64,000 bases of DNA from CAZQYB01 sp964582985 (GCA_964582985.1 CAZOUM010000003.1:1-64000), one strand, 5' to 3'. Positions 41,593 to 50,761 are shown, counted from the stretch's first letter. Notes: generated by a model not told the origin, from the letters alone. Translations and numbers: made by a program.

Positions 41593-42717
41593 ATGAAAAC
41601 AAACAATGAAAATTTAACGCAAAACTATGACTCAGGATTCAAAACTTCCTCAAGTTCACGATTTACGGTCTGCGTCTGTGTTTTTTGCTTTTCGGTTTTG
41701 GCTTTTGGGGTTTTCTCCTCTGGCGCCGCTGCAGAAATCCCGCCGGAACAACTGAACACGACCGGCCTTCTTATGTCACACTTGACCGAACTGCTGCAAA
41801 ATCCGAGCATGCTGAATATCCCCTTGCAAGTTGCCGAGCTTGAGCCAGCCTGGCTGATGCCGGCACAAATCAACCCCTTCCTGTGGAAAGCAGGTGACAT
41901 TGCCCCAGTGAGCTTTGTCGCTCAAGCTGACCAAATCGTGCCGCAAAGCAGCTTCAATGTTTCAGAAGACCCAAACAGTCCCGAAGAACCTAACCGCAGT
42001 AAAGAGCCTCCGGAACGAGTATCATTATACACGCCGATTCGAACTAAGGCCCGAACACGCATCGGGCGACAACTGTGGCAGGCCCACATTACCCCGCCCG
42101 AAAGCAAAAACGACAATAAAAACGAAGACGAAATTAGGCGGTTAATTGGGCAAATCTACTCCATCGAATTCAAACCGCCCAGCGAAATGCCCGAACCTGT
42201 CATTGTCGTTGAGCCGTTGCAAAAACCTGAACCCAATCAAACTCCAACCGATATAGAGGTGCCGGAAGAACCTGAACAAAAAGTCGCGCCCAAACTGCCG
42301 TACGAGCCGCTAACAGACCAGACATTACAAATGCTTACAAATCTATTGCAGCATCCTGACCAACTGAACAATCCTTTCGAATTAGGAGAAGTTCTGTTTC
42401 TCAGCGGTCATATAAGAGAAGCAGCCGTTGCCTACAAAGAAGCCCTTAATCGCAAGAGGCCGGATGAACCAGGCTCAGCTAAGGATAGGGCCTGGATTTT
42501 GCTCCAAATTGGCAATTGCCTGCGAAATGATGACCCGCCAGCCGCAGCGAAGACGTACGGCCAATTGATTAGAGAATACCCCGACTCGCCATGGGCAGAT
42601 TTGGCTAAAGCTGAATACAAATTGATTGACTGGTACCTGAACGATAAGCCCCGAGAGATGATTGCCGAAAAGCGCTCTTCAGATTCCTCAATCGAGAATG
42701 GAGTATCCCGGAAGTGA
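41593..42717 (+). CDS. Secreted TPR protein, flagellar locus
   Basis: A 374-residue protein with a signal-peptide-like stretch (VCVFCFSVLAFGVFSSGAAA), a Pro/Glu-rich middle and two TPR-like units near the C-terminus (IREAAVAYKEALNRK; PAAAKTYGQLIREYPDSPWA). A motif is duplicated: LTELLQNPSMLNIPLQVAEL near residue 66 and LTNLLQHPDQLNNPFELGEV near 245. It follows the STN/TPR gene by 17 bases, so they may form a periplasmic pair. I do not recognise a named family. The downstream regulator starts inside its stop codon. Confidence 0.75.
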   Translation: MKTNNENLTQNYDSGFKTSSSSRFTVCVCVFCFSVLAFGVFSSGAAAEIPPEQLNTTGLLMSHLTELLQNPSMLNIPLQVAELEPAWLMPAQINPFLWKAGDIAPVSFVAQADQIVPQSSFNVSEDPNSPEEPNRSKEPPERVSLYTPIRTKARTRIGRQLWQAHITPPESKNDNKNEDEIRRLIGQIYSIEFKPPSEMPEPVIVVEPLQKPEPNQTPTDIEVPEEPEQKVAPKLPYEPLTDQTLQMLTNLLQHPDQLNNPFELGEVLFLSGHIREAAVAYKEALNRKRPDEPGSAKDRAWILLQIGNCLRNDDPPAAAKTYGQLIREYPDSPWADLAKAEYKLIDWYLNDKPREMIAEKRSSDSSIENGVSRK

Positions 42718-44234
42718 TTAAAACACAAGCAGACAACATAAAGCAACTCGAGCAAAGACCCGACAGTGCCAGTGTCTTGATAGTTGACAACGACCCTGAA
42801 TTCGCTCGGCTAACGCTTAAGATTCTGGCCCGCAAGGGAATTCGTGGAACCATTGCTACCGACAAAAGAACCGCTCTTGATTTTCTCAGCAAAGACAACT
42901 ACAACCTTGTATTCAGCAGTGACAATATGAGCCCACAGGCTAACCTGCCCGGCCGTTCACAGAGCACTTTCGAGCTGCTCAGGAAAATCAGAGAAAATTC
43001 GCCGGAGCTGCCGGTAGTTATGATAGCCGAAGCTGAAAACCAGAATACTCAGAACCAACAGCAAACTATTGAGACAGCCGTCAAGGCCATCCATCAAGGC
43101 TGTTGTGATTTCCTTATCAAACCTGTCCGCCAGGAAAGAATCGAAGCCCTGTTGGACACGTTCCTGCCTAATCACAGCGTTTCGACCATAGCTTCAGCAG
43201 AGGACCACAGTTCGCCGGGACGCAACCTTTACCTGATTGTGGGCAGGAGTCCAAAATTACTCCAAACCGTTGAGCTGGCTAAGAAAATAGCCCCCACGTC
43301 GGTGCCGGTCCTGATAACCGGGGAAAGCGGAACGGGCAAGGAGCTTATCTCTTATCTGATTCATCACAACAGCAAAAGGGACGACCGGCCATATGTCCGA
43401 GTCAACTGTGCGGCATTGAGTGACTCACTTCTTGAAAGCGAGCTGTTTGGCCACGAAAGAGGGGCCTTCACCGGCGCCTACACGCAGCGCAAGGGACGAT
43501 TTGAAATGGCACACGGTGGAACCTTGCTATTAGATGAAATTGCCGAAACCCCCATTAGTTTTCAGGCAAAACTGCTGCGGGTACTCGAACAGCAGGACTT
43601 CGAACGTGTCGGCGGAAGCGAAAATGTCAGAGTCGATGTTCGAATAATAAGCACTACCAACAGAGATTTGCAACAAGACGTTCAGCAGGGCAGCTTCCGT
43701 CGGGACCTTTACTATCGGTTAAGTGGGGTAAGATTAGTTATTCCGCCTTTGAGGAAACGCACCGAGGACTTGCCCGACCTTATATGGCATTTTGTCAACC
43801 TCTACGCGCGCGAAGCACAGCGCCGTATCACTAAACTTGACCCTGCAATGATGGATATTCTTGCCAAATACGACTGGCCCGGCAATGTTCGGCAATTGCG
43901 AAATGTTGTGTTGACATCGCTGATTTTTGGCGTCGGCCAAACCCTGTCGTTAGCTGATGTCTCCTGGCTTTTTGATGAACTTCAACCACTCCCGCAAGAA
44001 GAGCGATATGACTTTGAAAAAAAACCAGAAAACACCCACCAAGACGTTACTCGGTTACCAAGACTGGGGGGAATACCCCTCGTGCAATTAGAACGACGGG
44101 CAATTTTGGACACCTTACGTCGGACATCAGGCAACCAGACCAGGGCTGCAAAGGTATTAGGCATCAGCGACCGAACGTTGCGAGATAAGATACGCCGGTA
44201 CCGCCAGCAAGGATGTTTGGAGTTAGCGCGATAA
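42714..44234 (+). CDS. Sigma-54 response regulator, NtrC family (FlgR/FleR-like)
   Basis: A 506-residue regulator. The receiver (about 18-150) keeps DNDPE and a lysine in FLIKPV, with SDNMSP around the likely phosphoacceptor, somewhat divergent. The AAA+ domain has GESGTGKE, the exact GAFTGA loop (about residue 247) and GGTLLLDEIAETP. The C-terminal Fis-type HTH contains TRAAKVLGISDRTLRDKIRR. It probably activates the sigma-54 promoters of this locus with the pseudo-receiver protein; no partner kinase is visible here. GTG start overlaps the preceding stop. Confidence 0.9.
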   Translation: MIKTQADNIKQLEQRPDSASVLIVDNDPEFARLTLKILARKGIRGTIATDKRTALDFLSKDNYNLVFSSDNMSPQANLPGRSQSTFELLRKIRENSPELPVVMIAEAENQNTQNQQQTIETAVKAIHQGCCDFLIKPVRQERIEALLDTFLPNHSVSTIASAEDHSSPGRNLYLIVGRSPKLLQTVELAKKIAPTSVPVLITGESGTGKELISYLIHHNSKRDDRPYVRVNCAALSDSLLESELFGHERGAFTGAYTQRKGRFEMAHGGTLLLDEIAETPISFQAKLLRVLEQQDFERVGGSENVRVDVRIISTTNRDLQQDVQQGSFRRDLYYRLSGVRLVIPPLRKRTEDLPDLIWHFVNLYAREAQRRITKLDPAMMDILAKYDWPGNVRQLRNVVLTSLIFGVGQTLSLADVSWLFDELQPLPQEERYDFEKKPENTHQDVTRLPRLGGIPLVQLERRAILDTLRRTSGNQTRAAKVLGISDRTLRDKIRRYRQQGCLELAR

Positions 44235-44274
44235 AGATGTTTTTGTAGCAAGAATTTGAGACAAAGGAAAAAAA

Positions 44275-44964
44275 ATGGCAAAAGAAGATGATACAGAAAA
44301 ACAGGAAGACTCACAGGCAACAAAGAAAGAGGATGATACAAAAAAACAGGAAGACCCACAGGTAACAAAGAAAGAGGATGATACAAAAAAAGATGATACA
44401 AAAAAACAGGAAGACTCACAGGCAACAAAGAAAGAGGAAAAGACCTCAAGCGGCGGTATGTTGCAGTGGATAATAATGGCCGTCGTAGTGATTATTTGTA
44501 TAGGCGCCGGCTTCGGGGTCGGTCGAATATTGGGCGGTAACGGAACGCCTGAACCGGCCCAACCGCCCGAACCGCCTCAACAAGACCAACCAACTCGGAT
44601 AGAGAACATAAAAGAGAACGATTCAACAACGGATTCGCAAAAAGGCTGGTACTATGAGTTAGAGCCCATCGTAGCTTGTCTTGATGAACCTGATGTAACC
44701 CGATATATTCGGGCAACTCTAACACTGAAACTCAGCTCCGAGCTCGATGAAAAGCGAGGTACTGCTTTACTTGAGGAGAAAAAACCTGTCTTGATAAACT
44801 GGCTTTCCATCTACCTTGCGGGTCTAAAGCTCGACGACATCAGAGGCGAGACGAATCAGAGACATATTCAGCTGCAAATACTCGACGCTTTCAATGAAAA
44901 CCTTTTCCCCGATGCCAGGCCTCAAATCAAGAAAATCCTTTTTAAGGAATTTGTTGTACAATGA
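44275..44964 (+). CDS. fliL: Flagellar basal-body protein FliL
   Basis: A 229-residue protein. The N-terminal 60 residues are a charged repeat (KEDDTKKQEDSQATK), then a TM (MLQWIIMAVVVIICIGAGFG) and a periplasmic FliL domain with YYELEPIVACLDEPD, RYIRATLTLKLSSELDE and C-terminal ARPQIKKILFKEFVVQ. FliL stabilises stators around the motor. A strong AAAGGA site precedes the ATG. The fliM ATG overlaps the stop. Confidence 0.9.
   Translation: MAKEDDTEKQEDSQATKKEDDTKKQEDPQVTKKEDDTKKDDTKKQEDSQATKKEEKTSSGGMLQWIIMAVVVIICIGAGFGVGRILGGNGTPEPAQPPEPPQQDQPTRIENIKENDSTTDSQKGWYYELEPIVACLDEPDVTRYIRATLTLKLSSELDEKRGTALLEEKKPVLINWLSIYLAGLKLDDIRGETNQRHIQLQILDAFNENLFPDARPQIKKILFKEFVVQ
44281..44440. repeat. 45-bp tandem repeat at the start of fliL
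   Basis: Three units of about 45 bases (starting about 44281, 44326, 44371) encode KEDDTxKQED(S/P)Q(A/V)TK; the third carries a short internal duplication (KDDTK). The result is a lysine/aspartate-rich cytoplasmic tail ahead of the FliL TM. Confidence 0.8.
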
Positions 44965-45926
44965 GCAGTGCTCCTGATAACAACATTAGCAGAATAAAGC
45001 TACAGAATATCCTTGCGGCTATTGGTTCCGAGCCGGCCGAAGATACCACACTAATAGAGTCCACCGAATACGATTGGCACCGGCCCCGCCACTTCAACAG
45101 CAGGGAGCTCGAGAAGCTTGATGATTTCACAAGAGAAATAGCCGCGATGCTCAGCAAGAAACTTACAAACTTACTCCAAAATAGCCTCGAGGCGACAGCC
45201 GCTTCAACTACGCAACACTATGCCGATGAGTTTCTGAGTCAAACCTCAGAGGAAAAAAAGAACGATTACAACCTGGTTTTCGGTACCGACCAGAACCCCC
45301 TATGTGGAGTCGTCGGCATATCTTTGCAAACCGCAATTTTCATCGTGACGCAATTGCTCGGTGATTCCGAACCAGAGAAAGACTCAGATAGGGTCCTGTC
45401 CGAACTCGAAGAATCACTTCTGCTGGATATCATACACGCAATCGTTGAGACGCTTTCGAGCTCTTATGACAACTACGATTTTCATGCGACCGGAAGCATT
45501 GTCAAAGGCCAACCTTGCCTTGAACTGCAAGGCACAGAAGAACTCTGCACAATTATTTTCAATATCAAGAAAACCGGTTCGGAAAACAACTCAGAAGTTA
45601 AACTCTTAATGTTCTGTGATACCCTGGACCCTATCGTAGGAAAAACCACACAAGCTGCTGGCGAATTCTCGGCTGAAGATATTTCAAAAGCTATTGTTGA
45701 CCGCTTGCAGGAAGCTCATGTCACTATCACTGCTCGATTGGGTTCCGCAGTGCTTACTTTTGAGGAAGTGATGAGTCTTCAGCCTTGTGACATATTACTG
45801 CTTGATAAAGAAATTGATGAGCCGGTCGAGCTAATTGTTCAAGACCAGGCATTGTTCCGCGGCCAGCCCGCAAAATCAGCCGGCAGCTACGCCGTGGTGA
45901 TTACCGAGTTGTGTGAAATGAAATAG
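44961..45926 (+). CDS. fliM: Flagellar motor switch protein FliM
   Basis: A 321-residue protein. YDWHRPRHFNSRELEKLDDF and the following helix match the start of the FliM middle domain, and the C-terminal SpoA domain (VTITARLGSAVLTFEEVMSL, LDKEIDEPVELIVQDQALF) pairs with FliN. The N-terminal CheY-binding motif appears only as the weak LQNILAAIG, and the middle domain is divergent. It forms the C-ring with FliG and FliN. It overlaps fliL by one codon. Confidence 0.9.
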   Translation: MSSAPDNNISRIKLQNILAAIGSEPAEDTTLIESTEYDWHRPRHFNSRELEKLDDFTREIAAMLSKKLTNLLQNSLEATAASTTQHYADEFLSQTSEEKKNDYNLVFGTDQNPLCGVVGISLQTAIFIVTQLLGDSEPEKDSDRVLSELEESLLLDIIHAIVETLSSSYDNYDFHATGSIVKGQPCLELQGTEELCTIIFNIKKTGSENNSEVKLLMFCDTLDPIVGKTTQAAGEFSAEDISKAIVDRLQEAHVTITARLGSAVLTFEEVMSLQPCDILLLDKEIDEPVELIVQDQALFRGQPAKSAGSYAVVITELCEMK

Positions 45927-45971
45927 AAAAAGTCCAACTACAAACACCTGATACTTAAAAGGAACAAACAC

Positions 45972-46382
45972 ATGGCAGAAACAGCAGAAGCCACAGAAGA
46001 AAAGGCACAAGAAGAAAAGCAGCAACAGCAAAATGATGCTGCACAAGCAGACTCAAAAACACAGGTACAATCCGCTGAATTTTCCGAAGCTACGGGTGCA
46101 GAGGCCGCGGGTGCAGGCGGAAATATTGAAATCCTATTAGATATGAACATCCCTGTCACCGTCGCTATTGGCAAAAAAGAGATGCCGGTTCGACGACTTT
46201 TGCAGCTTGGCCCAAATTCGGTGTTAAAGCTTGATAAGCCCATTGACGCACCGGTCGATTTGTACCTGAAAGACACAAAGTTCGCAACAGGTAATGTGGT
46301 CGTGGTGGATGGCCGGTTCGCCGTAAAAATAAAAGAGATTGTTAGCTTTGGCGTCTCGACTGAAAACTCGACTGACGAATAA
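45972..46382 (+). CDS. fliN: Flagellar motor switch protein FliN
   Basis: A 136-residue protein. After an Ala/Gln/Glu-rich tail of about 50 residues comes the SpoA domain: ILLDMNIPVTVAIGKKEMPV, LLQLGPNSVLKLDKPIDAPV and DGRFAVKIKEIV, the typical FliN sequence. It completes the C-ring and helps dock FliH. AAAGGAAC precedes the ATG. Confidence 0.95.
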   Translation: MAETAEATEEKAQEEKQQQQNDAAQADSKTQVQSAEFSEATGAEAAGAGGNIEILLDMNIPVTVAIGKKEMPVRRLLQLGPNSVLKLDKPIDAPVDLYLKDTKFATGNVVVVDGRFAVKIKEIVSFGVSTENSTDE

Positions 46383-46424
46383 AGCACCAACCACAGCGAA
46401 CTTTGTTTTGGAGAGAAAGGCATA

Positions 46425-48551
46425 ATGGCGGTTGCTGATAAATCAGGTTCACTTGGAACGCTCGACACGCCCTTGGCGTTCCACAGTAACATCATTTTGG
46501 CTTTTGGTCTGGTGACAGTTCTCGCCACCCTTTTAATCCCCCTGCCGACATTTTTGTTGGATATGCTTCTGGCCTGCAGTATATCATTGGCGGTGGCTGT
46601 GTTAATAATTACCTTGTCGTCAAAAGAGGCGCTCGAATTGTCCTCCTTCCCGTCGCTGCTTCTTTTCGTAACCCTGTTTCGTCTCTCACTTAATGTCGCC
46701 TCAACCAGATTGATACTTCTGCAGGCTAATGCAGGGAAAATCATCCAGACGTTCGGCCACTTCGTTGCCGGCGGCAGCTTCGTCGTCGGGCTGGTAATCT
46801 TCTTAATTCTTGTTGTAATTCAATTCATAGTAATCACAAAAGGAGCTGAGAGAATAAGCGAAGTTTCCGCTCGTTTTACCCTCGATGCCATGCCCGGCAA
46901 GCAAATGGCAATCGACGCAGACCTGAACGCAGGAACTATCACAGATGAACAGGCCAACGAACGCAGGGGAAAAATTGTCAAAGAAAGCGAATTCTACGGT
47001 GCTATGGACGGTGCCAGCAAATTCATTCGCGGCGATGCCAAGGCCGGACTGATAATCACCGTAGTTAATATCATTGGCGGAATAGCTATGGGCCTCTCAC
47101 ATGGCGATACGGTTGGAGACGCAATAAGAACTTATTCTATTCTTTCCATAGGTGACGGGCTTGTAACCCAGATACCCTCGATGATAATCTCCGTAAGTTC
47201 AGGTTTTCTGGTAACCAAAATCTCGTCAAGGTATAGCGTCGGCCAGGACCTGAGCCGGCAGTTTCTCAAGACCAGCCAGCCATTGATTATAGCGTCGTTC
47301 GTTATTGCCGCGATGGCACTGGTGCCGGGACTGCCAAAAATACCGTTTTTATTGTTGGCTACCGGCACCGCCCTGATTGGGCGAGCTACGGCCAAATTCG
47401 AAAAAGCCTCTGAGAAAAAACCGGAAAAAGTACCACAGCAAACCATGCTGGACAGACAACCGGTCGAAGACCTGCTGGATATCGACAAAGTTTCCGTAAA
47501 CGTCGGCGTAGGATTGATTAATATGGTTGACCCTCGCAAAAACAGCACCATCTTCGAGCGCATCGGAGCATTACGAAGAAAATTCGCCCAGGAGCTCGGC
47601 CTTATTATGCCTCTGATCCGGCTGCGGGACAACATCAATCTCGAACCAACCACTTACAAGATTCGCATCTCCGACCATACGGTGGCACAAGGGCATTTGG
47701 AGCCTGAAATGTTCCTCGCTATGGATTCCGGTACCGTCCAAACCAAAATCAAAGGCATTGAAACCACCGAGCCCGTTTACGGACTACCTGCTTTGTGGAT
47801 TATGCCCATAGACAAAGAAAAGGCCGAGTTAAACGGATATACCGTTATCGACCCAGAGTCCGTCTTTATTACACACCTGTCCGAAACGCTGAAGAAACAC
47901 GCTGATGAACTGCTGACGCGTGAGGATGTTCAACTGCTTGTTGACCGACTTCGCAAGATTCAGCCGTCGTTAGTCGGAGAGGTTGTCGGCGAACTCGTAC
48001 CTATGGGAGTGCTTCAAACCGTACTGCGAAATCTTTTGAGAAGCGGAATCCCGATTCGTGAACTGATTACCATACTCGAATCGCTGGGAGAAAACGCTTC
48101 AAAAACTAAAAACACCAACACTTTAACAGAGCTGGTCCGCAAACGTCTCAGCAGAACCATTACCGAACAGTATAAAGACGAGGCCGGTAATATCTCGGCT
48201 ATAACGTTCGAGCCTGCACTCGAACATCAGATGGCCGCAACTTTGCAGCAGGAAGGCGACACAATAAGCCTGGGTTTGCCGACCGAAACGGCAATGGAAA
48301 TAAGCAGAAAAGTTGCAGAAGCCTGGAAAGCAGCGATGACAAAAGACATAGAGAAGGTGGTCTTACTGTGCGATGCGAGATTGCGAGCGCCTCTGGCAGC
48401 AATGTTATCACGAACGGTGCCCCCGTTGCCTGTGGTAGCTTATGACGAAATCGTGCCCGGAACCGAGGTGGAACCAATAGAGGTCGTATCGATTGAGCAA
48501 ATTGGCTCAACAGTAACCAAAGAACAAGAGCTCATCGGGGTTTCAAATTGA
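46425..48551 (+). CDS. flhA: Flagellar export gate protein FlhA
   Basis: A 708-residue full-length FlhA. The membrane half contains FPSLLLFVTLFRLSLNVAST and the FHIPEP-family loop ARFTLDAMPGKQMAIDADLN; the Asp residues in FIRGDAKAG and GDGLVTQIP are present, unlike in the paralogue at 18002. The cytoplasmic export domain (about 350-690) is intact and ends LPVVAYDEIVPGTEVEPIEV. It receives chaperone-substrate complexes and couples export to ion flow. GGAGAGAAAGG lies before the ATG. Confidence 0.98.
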   Translation: MAVADKSGSLGTLDTPLAFHSNIILAFGLVTVLATLLIPLPTFLLDMLLACSISLAVAVLIITLSSKEALELSSFPSLLLFVTLFRLSLNVASTRLILLQANAGKIIQTFGHFVAGGSFVVGLVIFLILVVIQFIVITKGAERISEVSARFTLDAMPGKQMAIDADLNAGTITDEQANERRGKIVKESEFYGAMDGASKFIRGDAKAGLIITVVNIIGGIAMGLSHGDTVGDAIRTYSILSIGDGLVTQIPSMIISVSSGFLVTKISSRYSVGQDLSRQFLKTSQPLIIASFVIAAMALVPGLPKIPFLLLATGTALIGRATAKFEKASEKKPEKVPQQTMLDRQPVEDLLDIDKVSVNVGVGLINMVDPRKNSTIFERIGALRRKFAQELGLIMPLIRLRDNINLEPTTYKIRISDHTVAQGHLEPEMFLAMDSGTVQTKIKGIETTEPVYGLPALWIMPIDKEKAELNGYTVIDPESVFITHLSETLKKHADELLTREDVQLLVDRLRKIQPSLVGEVVGELVPMGVLQTVLRNLLRSGIPIRELITILESLGENASKTKNTNTLTELVRKRLSRTITEQYKDEAGNISAITFEPALEHQMAATLQQEGDTISLGLPTETAMEISRKVAEAWKAAMTKDIEKVVLLCDARLRAPLAAMLSRTVPPLPVVAYDEIVPGTEVEPIEVVSIEQIGSTVTKEQELIGVSN

Positions 48552-48581
48552 AAATTATAGATTGGAAATCTTAGGTTGAAT

Positions 48582-48854
48582 ATGCCGTTAAACACTCGAA
48601 CGATTGCGGTAAGCGTTGCTGTTATATGTTTTTTCGGCTTGAGCTTTGTTGGCTGGGTCAGCGAGCTTTCGCCGTTTGTTTGCTGGAAAAGAGCCATGAT
48701 AGGGGCAGTGATTGCGTATATAGCGGCAGCTTGCGCCGTAAAAGCAACTAATGCTATTTTGATAAGCGCTATGATTACGAAGCAGATGGACCAACAAAAG
48801 GAAAAAGAAAGTGACGGTACAGAGTCAAAAAATTCCCGAACGTCCACTGGTTAA
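48582..48854 (+). CDS. Small two-TM protein between flhA and fliA
   Basis: A 90-residue protein starting MPLNTRTIAVS, with two hydrophobic segments (VAVICFFGLSFVGWV and MIGAVIAYIAAACAVKA) and a charged C-terminal tail (MDQQKEKESDGTE). In many flagellar loci flhF and flhG occupy this spot; neither is here. I do not recognise a family. Its end overlaps the fliA start by 44 bases in another frame, which suggests coupled translation. Confidence 0.65.
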   Translation: MPLNTRTIAVSVAVICFFGLSFVGWVSELSPFVCWKRAMIGAVIAYIAAACAVKATNAILISAMITKQMDQQKEKESDGTESKNSRTSTG

Positions 48855-49614
48855 AGACGGCCAAAAGTACGCAAATGCCGTCACCGTGCGGGCGTATTCC
48901 AGCCCTAAAAGACAATCCGTCACGAACGTACGGATAGCTCAGTTTCTGCCTATGGTTCATAAAATAGTTCGGCGGGTAGTCACATATCTGAAGCCTCCGT
49001 TATCATTCGAAGATTTGGTCTCGGCAGGGACCGTTGGGCTTATCAAGGCCGCCCACGATTTCGATTCGTCTCACCAGGTCAAGTTCAAAACCTATGCCTA
49101 CATCAGAATCAAAGGCGCCGTTCTCGATGAGTTGAGGGGTTGGTCTTTTGTGCCCGCAAGTCTAAATAAACAGATTAGCAATGCCTTCCGAACCAGCCAA
49201 AAAATCACCGAGCAGAACGGAACCCCACCTACCGATGTCGAGCTGGCCCAGAAACTGGGGATAACTATTGATAAACTTTACGAAACATTCGAAAGTGCCC
49301 GTGCACAGCATTTTGTTTCAATCGACAGCTTTAGAGATGATAACCCTCCACTGAGTAACCTCCCGGCAGCAACCAAAACAATAACCCCAGATAAGCAGGT
49401 CGAGCAAACCGAGCTTACAGACAAGTTAGCTGAGGCAATCCAGCAGCTGCCTGAACGCAAGCGGCAAGTCATCTTGCTCTATTACCGGCAGCACCTGACG
49501 ATGAAGCAGATTGCCGAGGTTCTTAAAATTACCGAGTCACGTGTCAGTCAGCTTCACGCAAGCACGCTATTTAACTTATTAGTAAAATTGAGGCAATGGA
49601 AAGATGCCAGATAA
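48811..49614 (+). CDS. fliA: Flagellar sigma factor FliA (sigma-28)
   Basis: A 267-residue sigma factor. Region 2 (SFEDLVSAGTVGLIKAAHDF; VKFKTYAYIRIKGAVLDELR), region 3 (PPTDVELAQKLGITIDKLYE) and region 4 (LPERKRQVILLYYRQHLTMK; ESRVSQLHAS) are all present in the FliA arrangement. It would direct RNA polymerase to the fliD and flgM promoters found in this window. GTG at 48811 with AAGGAAAAAG upstream. The flgM gene for its anti-sigma factor is 1.9 kb downstream. Confidence 0.95.
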   Translation: MTVQSQKIPERPLVKDGQKYANAVTVRAYSSPKRQSVTNVRIAQFLPMVHKIVRRVVTYLKPPLSFEDLVSAGTVGLIKAAHDFDSSHQVKFKTYAYIRIKGAVLDELRGWSFVPASLNKQISNAFRTSQKITEQNGTPPTDVELAQKLGITIDKLYETFESARAQHFVSIDSFRDDNPPLSNLPAATKTITPDKQVEQTELTDKLAEAIQQLPERKRQVILLYYRQHLTMKQIAEVLKITESRVSQLHASTLFNLLVKLRQWKDAR

Positions 49615-49828
49615 TGATTCCAATATAATAAAGCCGGTCGAAGGTTTACATAACATCGCAGGCCTGACTCCCGCAAAACGCCGTGAAGAGAGAAAACGCC
49701 GCCAGAACTTGCAACAGGAAGAAGCCCAGGAACCTGAACGCGAGCGAAATGAGCCGATTGATGAACAGGACTCCGGCAAATCCGCTGACGATAGAAATGA
49801 CGAGAATACTATTGATTATTGTGCTTAA
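49604..49828 (+). CDS. Small conserved charged protein after fliA
   Basis: A 74-residue protein: MPDNDSNIIKPVEGLHNIAG, then LTPAKRREERKRRQN, followed by an acidic tail. I recall short proteins with the IxGLTPAKRREERKRRQ pattern near flagellar genes in other diderms, but know no function. It overlaps the end of fliA by 11 bases. Strongly basic first half, acidic second half, probably disordered. Confidence 0.7.
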   Translation: MPDNDSNIIKPVEGLHNIAGLTPAKRREERKRRQNLQQEEAQEPERERNEPIDEQDSGKSADDRNDENTIDYCA

Positions 49829-49875
49829 TTGGAAATCGTCTCCGTGGTAAGAAAGAGTGAAAGGTTGGCACACAA

Positions 49876-50142
49876 ATGGAAAAAACAACCAGACACGTCC
49901 TAAAAGCCGATAACGTCAAAATGGAGGGCCGATTTCAGCTTGGCCTGGACCAGGCCGCCGCGGGCCCCCAGCCGAAATCGAGAAGTACGGCTGTGGCCGA
50001 ACCAATGGCCCACATCGTGGAAAACTATCCTGAATTTGCTGTCGTGGAGGTAACCTGTTCTTGCGGTGAAAAAGTGCGTTTGAAGTGTGAATATGCCGGA
50101 ACTGATGTATCTGCCGGCCAAGTACCTGAACAAACACAATAG
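49876..50142 (+). CDS. Small hypothetical protein with a CSC motif
   Basis: An 88-residue protein. The C-terminal part PEFAVVEVTCSCGEKVRLKC contains three cysteines (C-S-C, then C) in a beta-rich context that might bind a metal, though a fourth ligand is not obvious. AAAGG precedes the ATG. It lies in the flagellar operon between fliA and the lipoproteins. Not a family I can name. Confidence 0.6.
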   Translation: MEKTTRHVLKADNVKMEGRFQLGLDQAAAGPQPKSRSTAVAEPMAHIVENYPEFAVVEVTCSCGEKVRLKCEYAGTDVSAGQVPEQTQ

Positions 50143-50161
50143 TTTTTTGGAGAAAAATGCA

Positions 50162-50761
50162 ATGAAAGCTAACAAAAAAAATATCGCCTTCCTGATTCTG
50201 TTTCCAATATCGTTCGGACAAATATTCCTTCTGACAGGCTGTACAATGTCTCGACGGCCAATCGAGGCTTCTCTACCACCCGGCTCTGACCAAACCGCAG
50301 TGGGAAAAAGATTCCAAGAACCTGCTCTACAGGGCCCGACTGCGGTGGAGTCGGCTATAGAACTGTCGAAAAAATACGCCAAACTCTCCGAAGAAACGAT
50401 GCTGCTCAGGCAAAAAAGGCAGGAGTTTATCGCCGAGAACCGCCGGCTCAAAGACCGAGTCACAGCTCTTCAGACTCAATTGCAGCAAGCAGAAAAGGAA
50501 CTGACCGAGGCAAACGACCTTCTGATTGATATGCGTATCGAATTGAATAACTGGAAGGTAAATGTCCTCAGCTTCCGTGATGAGATGCGTGACGCCGAAA
50601 AAGCTCAACTGGATGCACTGCTCAAGATACTCAAAGTTCTTGGCGGAGAGGTCAGGGAAGAACCGGCTCAAGAAAAGAATACCGGCTTAACTAAAGTATC
50701 ACAAAGCGAGCCTGCTCAGGCGCCGCTGGAAACTCCAATCTCAGGTGAAACAAATGAATAG
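50162..50761 (+). CDS. Lipoprotein with coiled coil, flagellar locus
   Basis: A 199-residue lipoprotein. The signal sequence ends in IFLLTGC, a good lipobox. The mature part has a long coiled coil (about 65-150; RRLKDRVTALQTQLQQAEKE) and a Glu/Gln-rich tail. I chose the ATG at 50162 because GGAG lies 12 bases upstream and the lipobox then falls at a normal distance. Its end overlaps the next lipoprotein gene. Probably outer-membrane linked; role unknown. Confidence 0.78.
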   Translation: MKANKKNIAFLILFPISFGQIFLLTGCTMSRRPIEASLPPGSDQTAVGKRFQEPALQGPTAVESAIELSKKYAKLSEETMLLRQKRQEFIAENRRLKDRVTALQTQLQQAEKELTEANDLLIDMRIELNNWKVNVLSFRDEMRDAEKAQLDALLKILKVLGGEVREEPAQEKNTGLTKVSQSEPAQAPLETPISGETNE

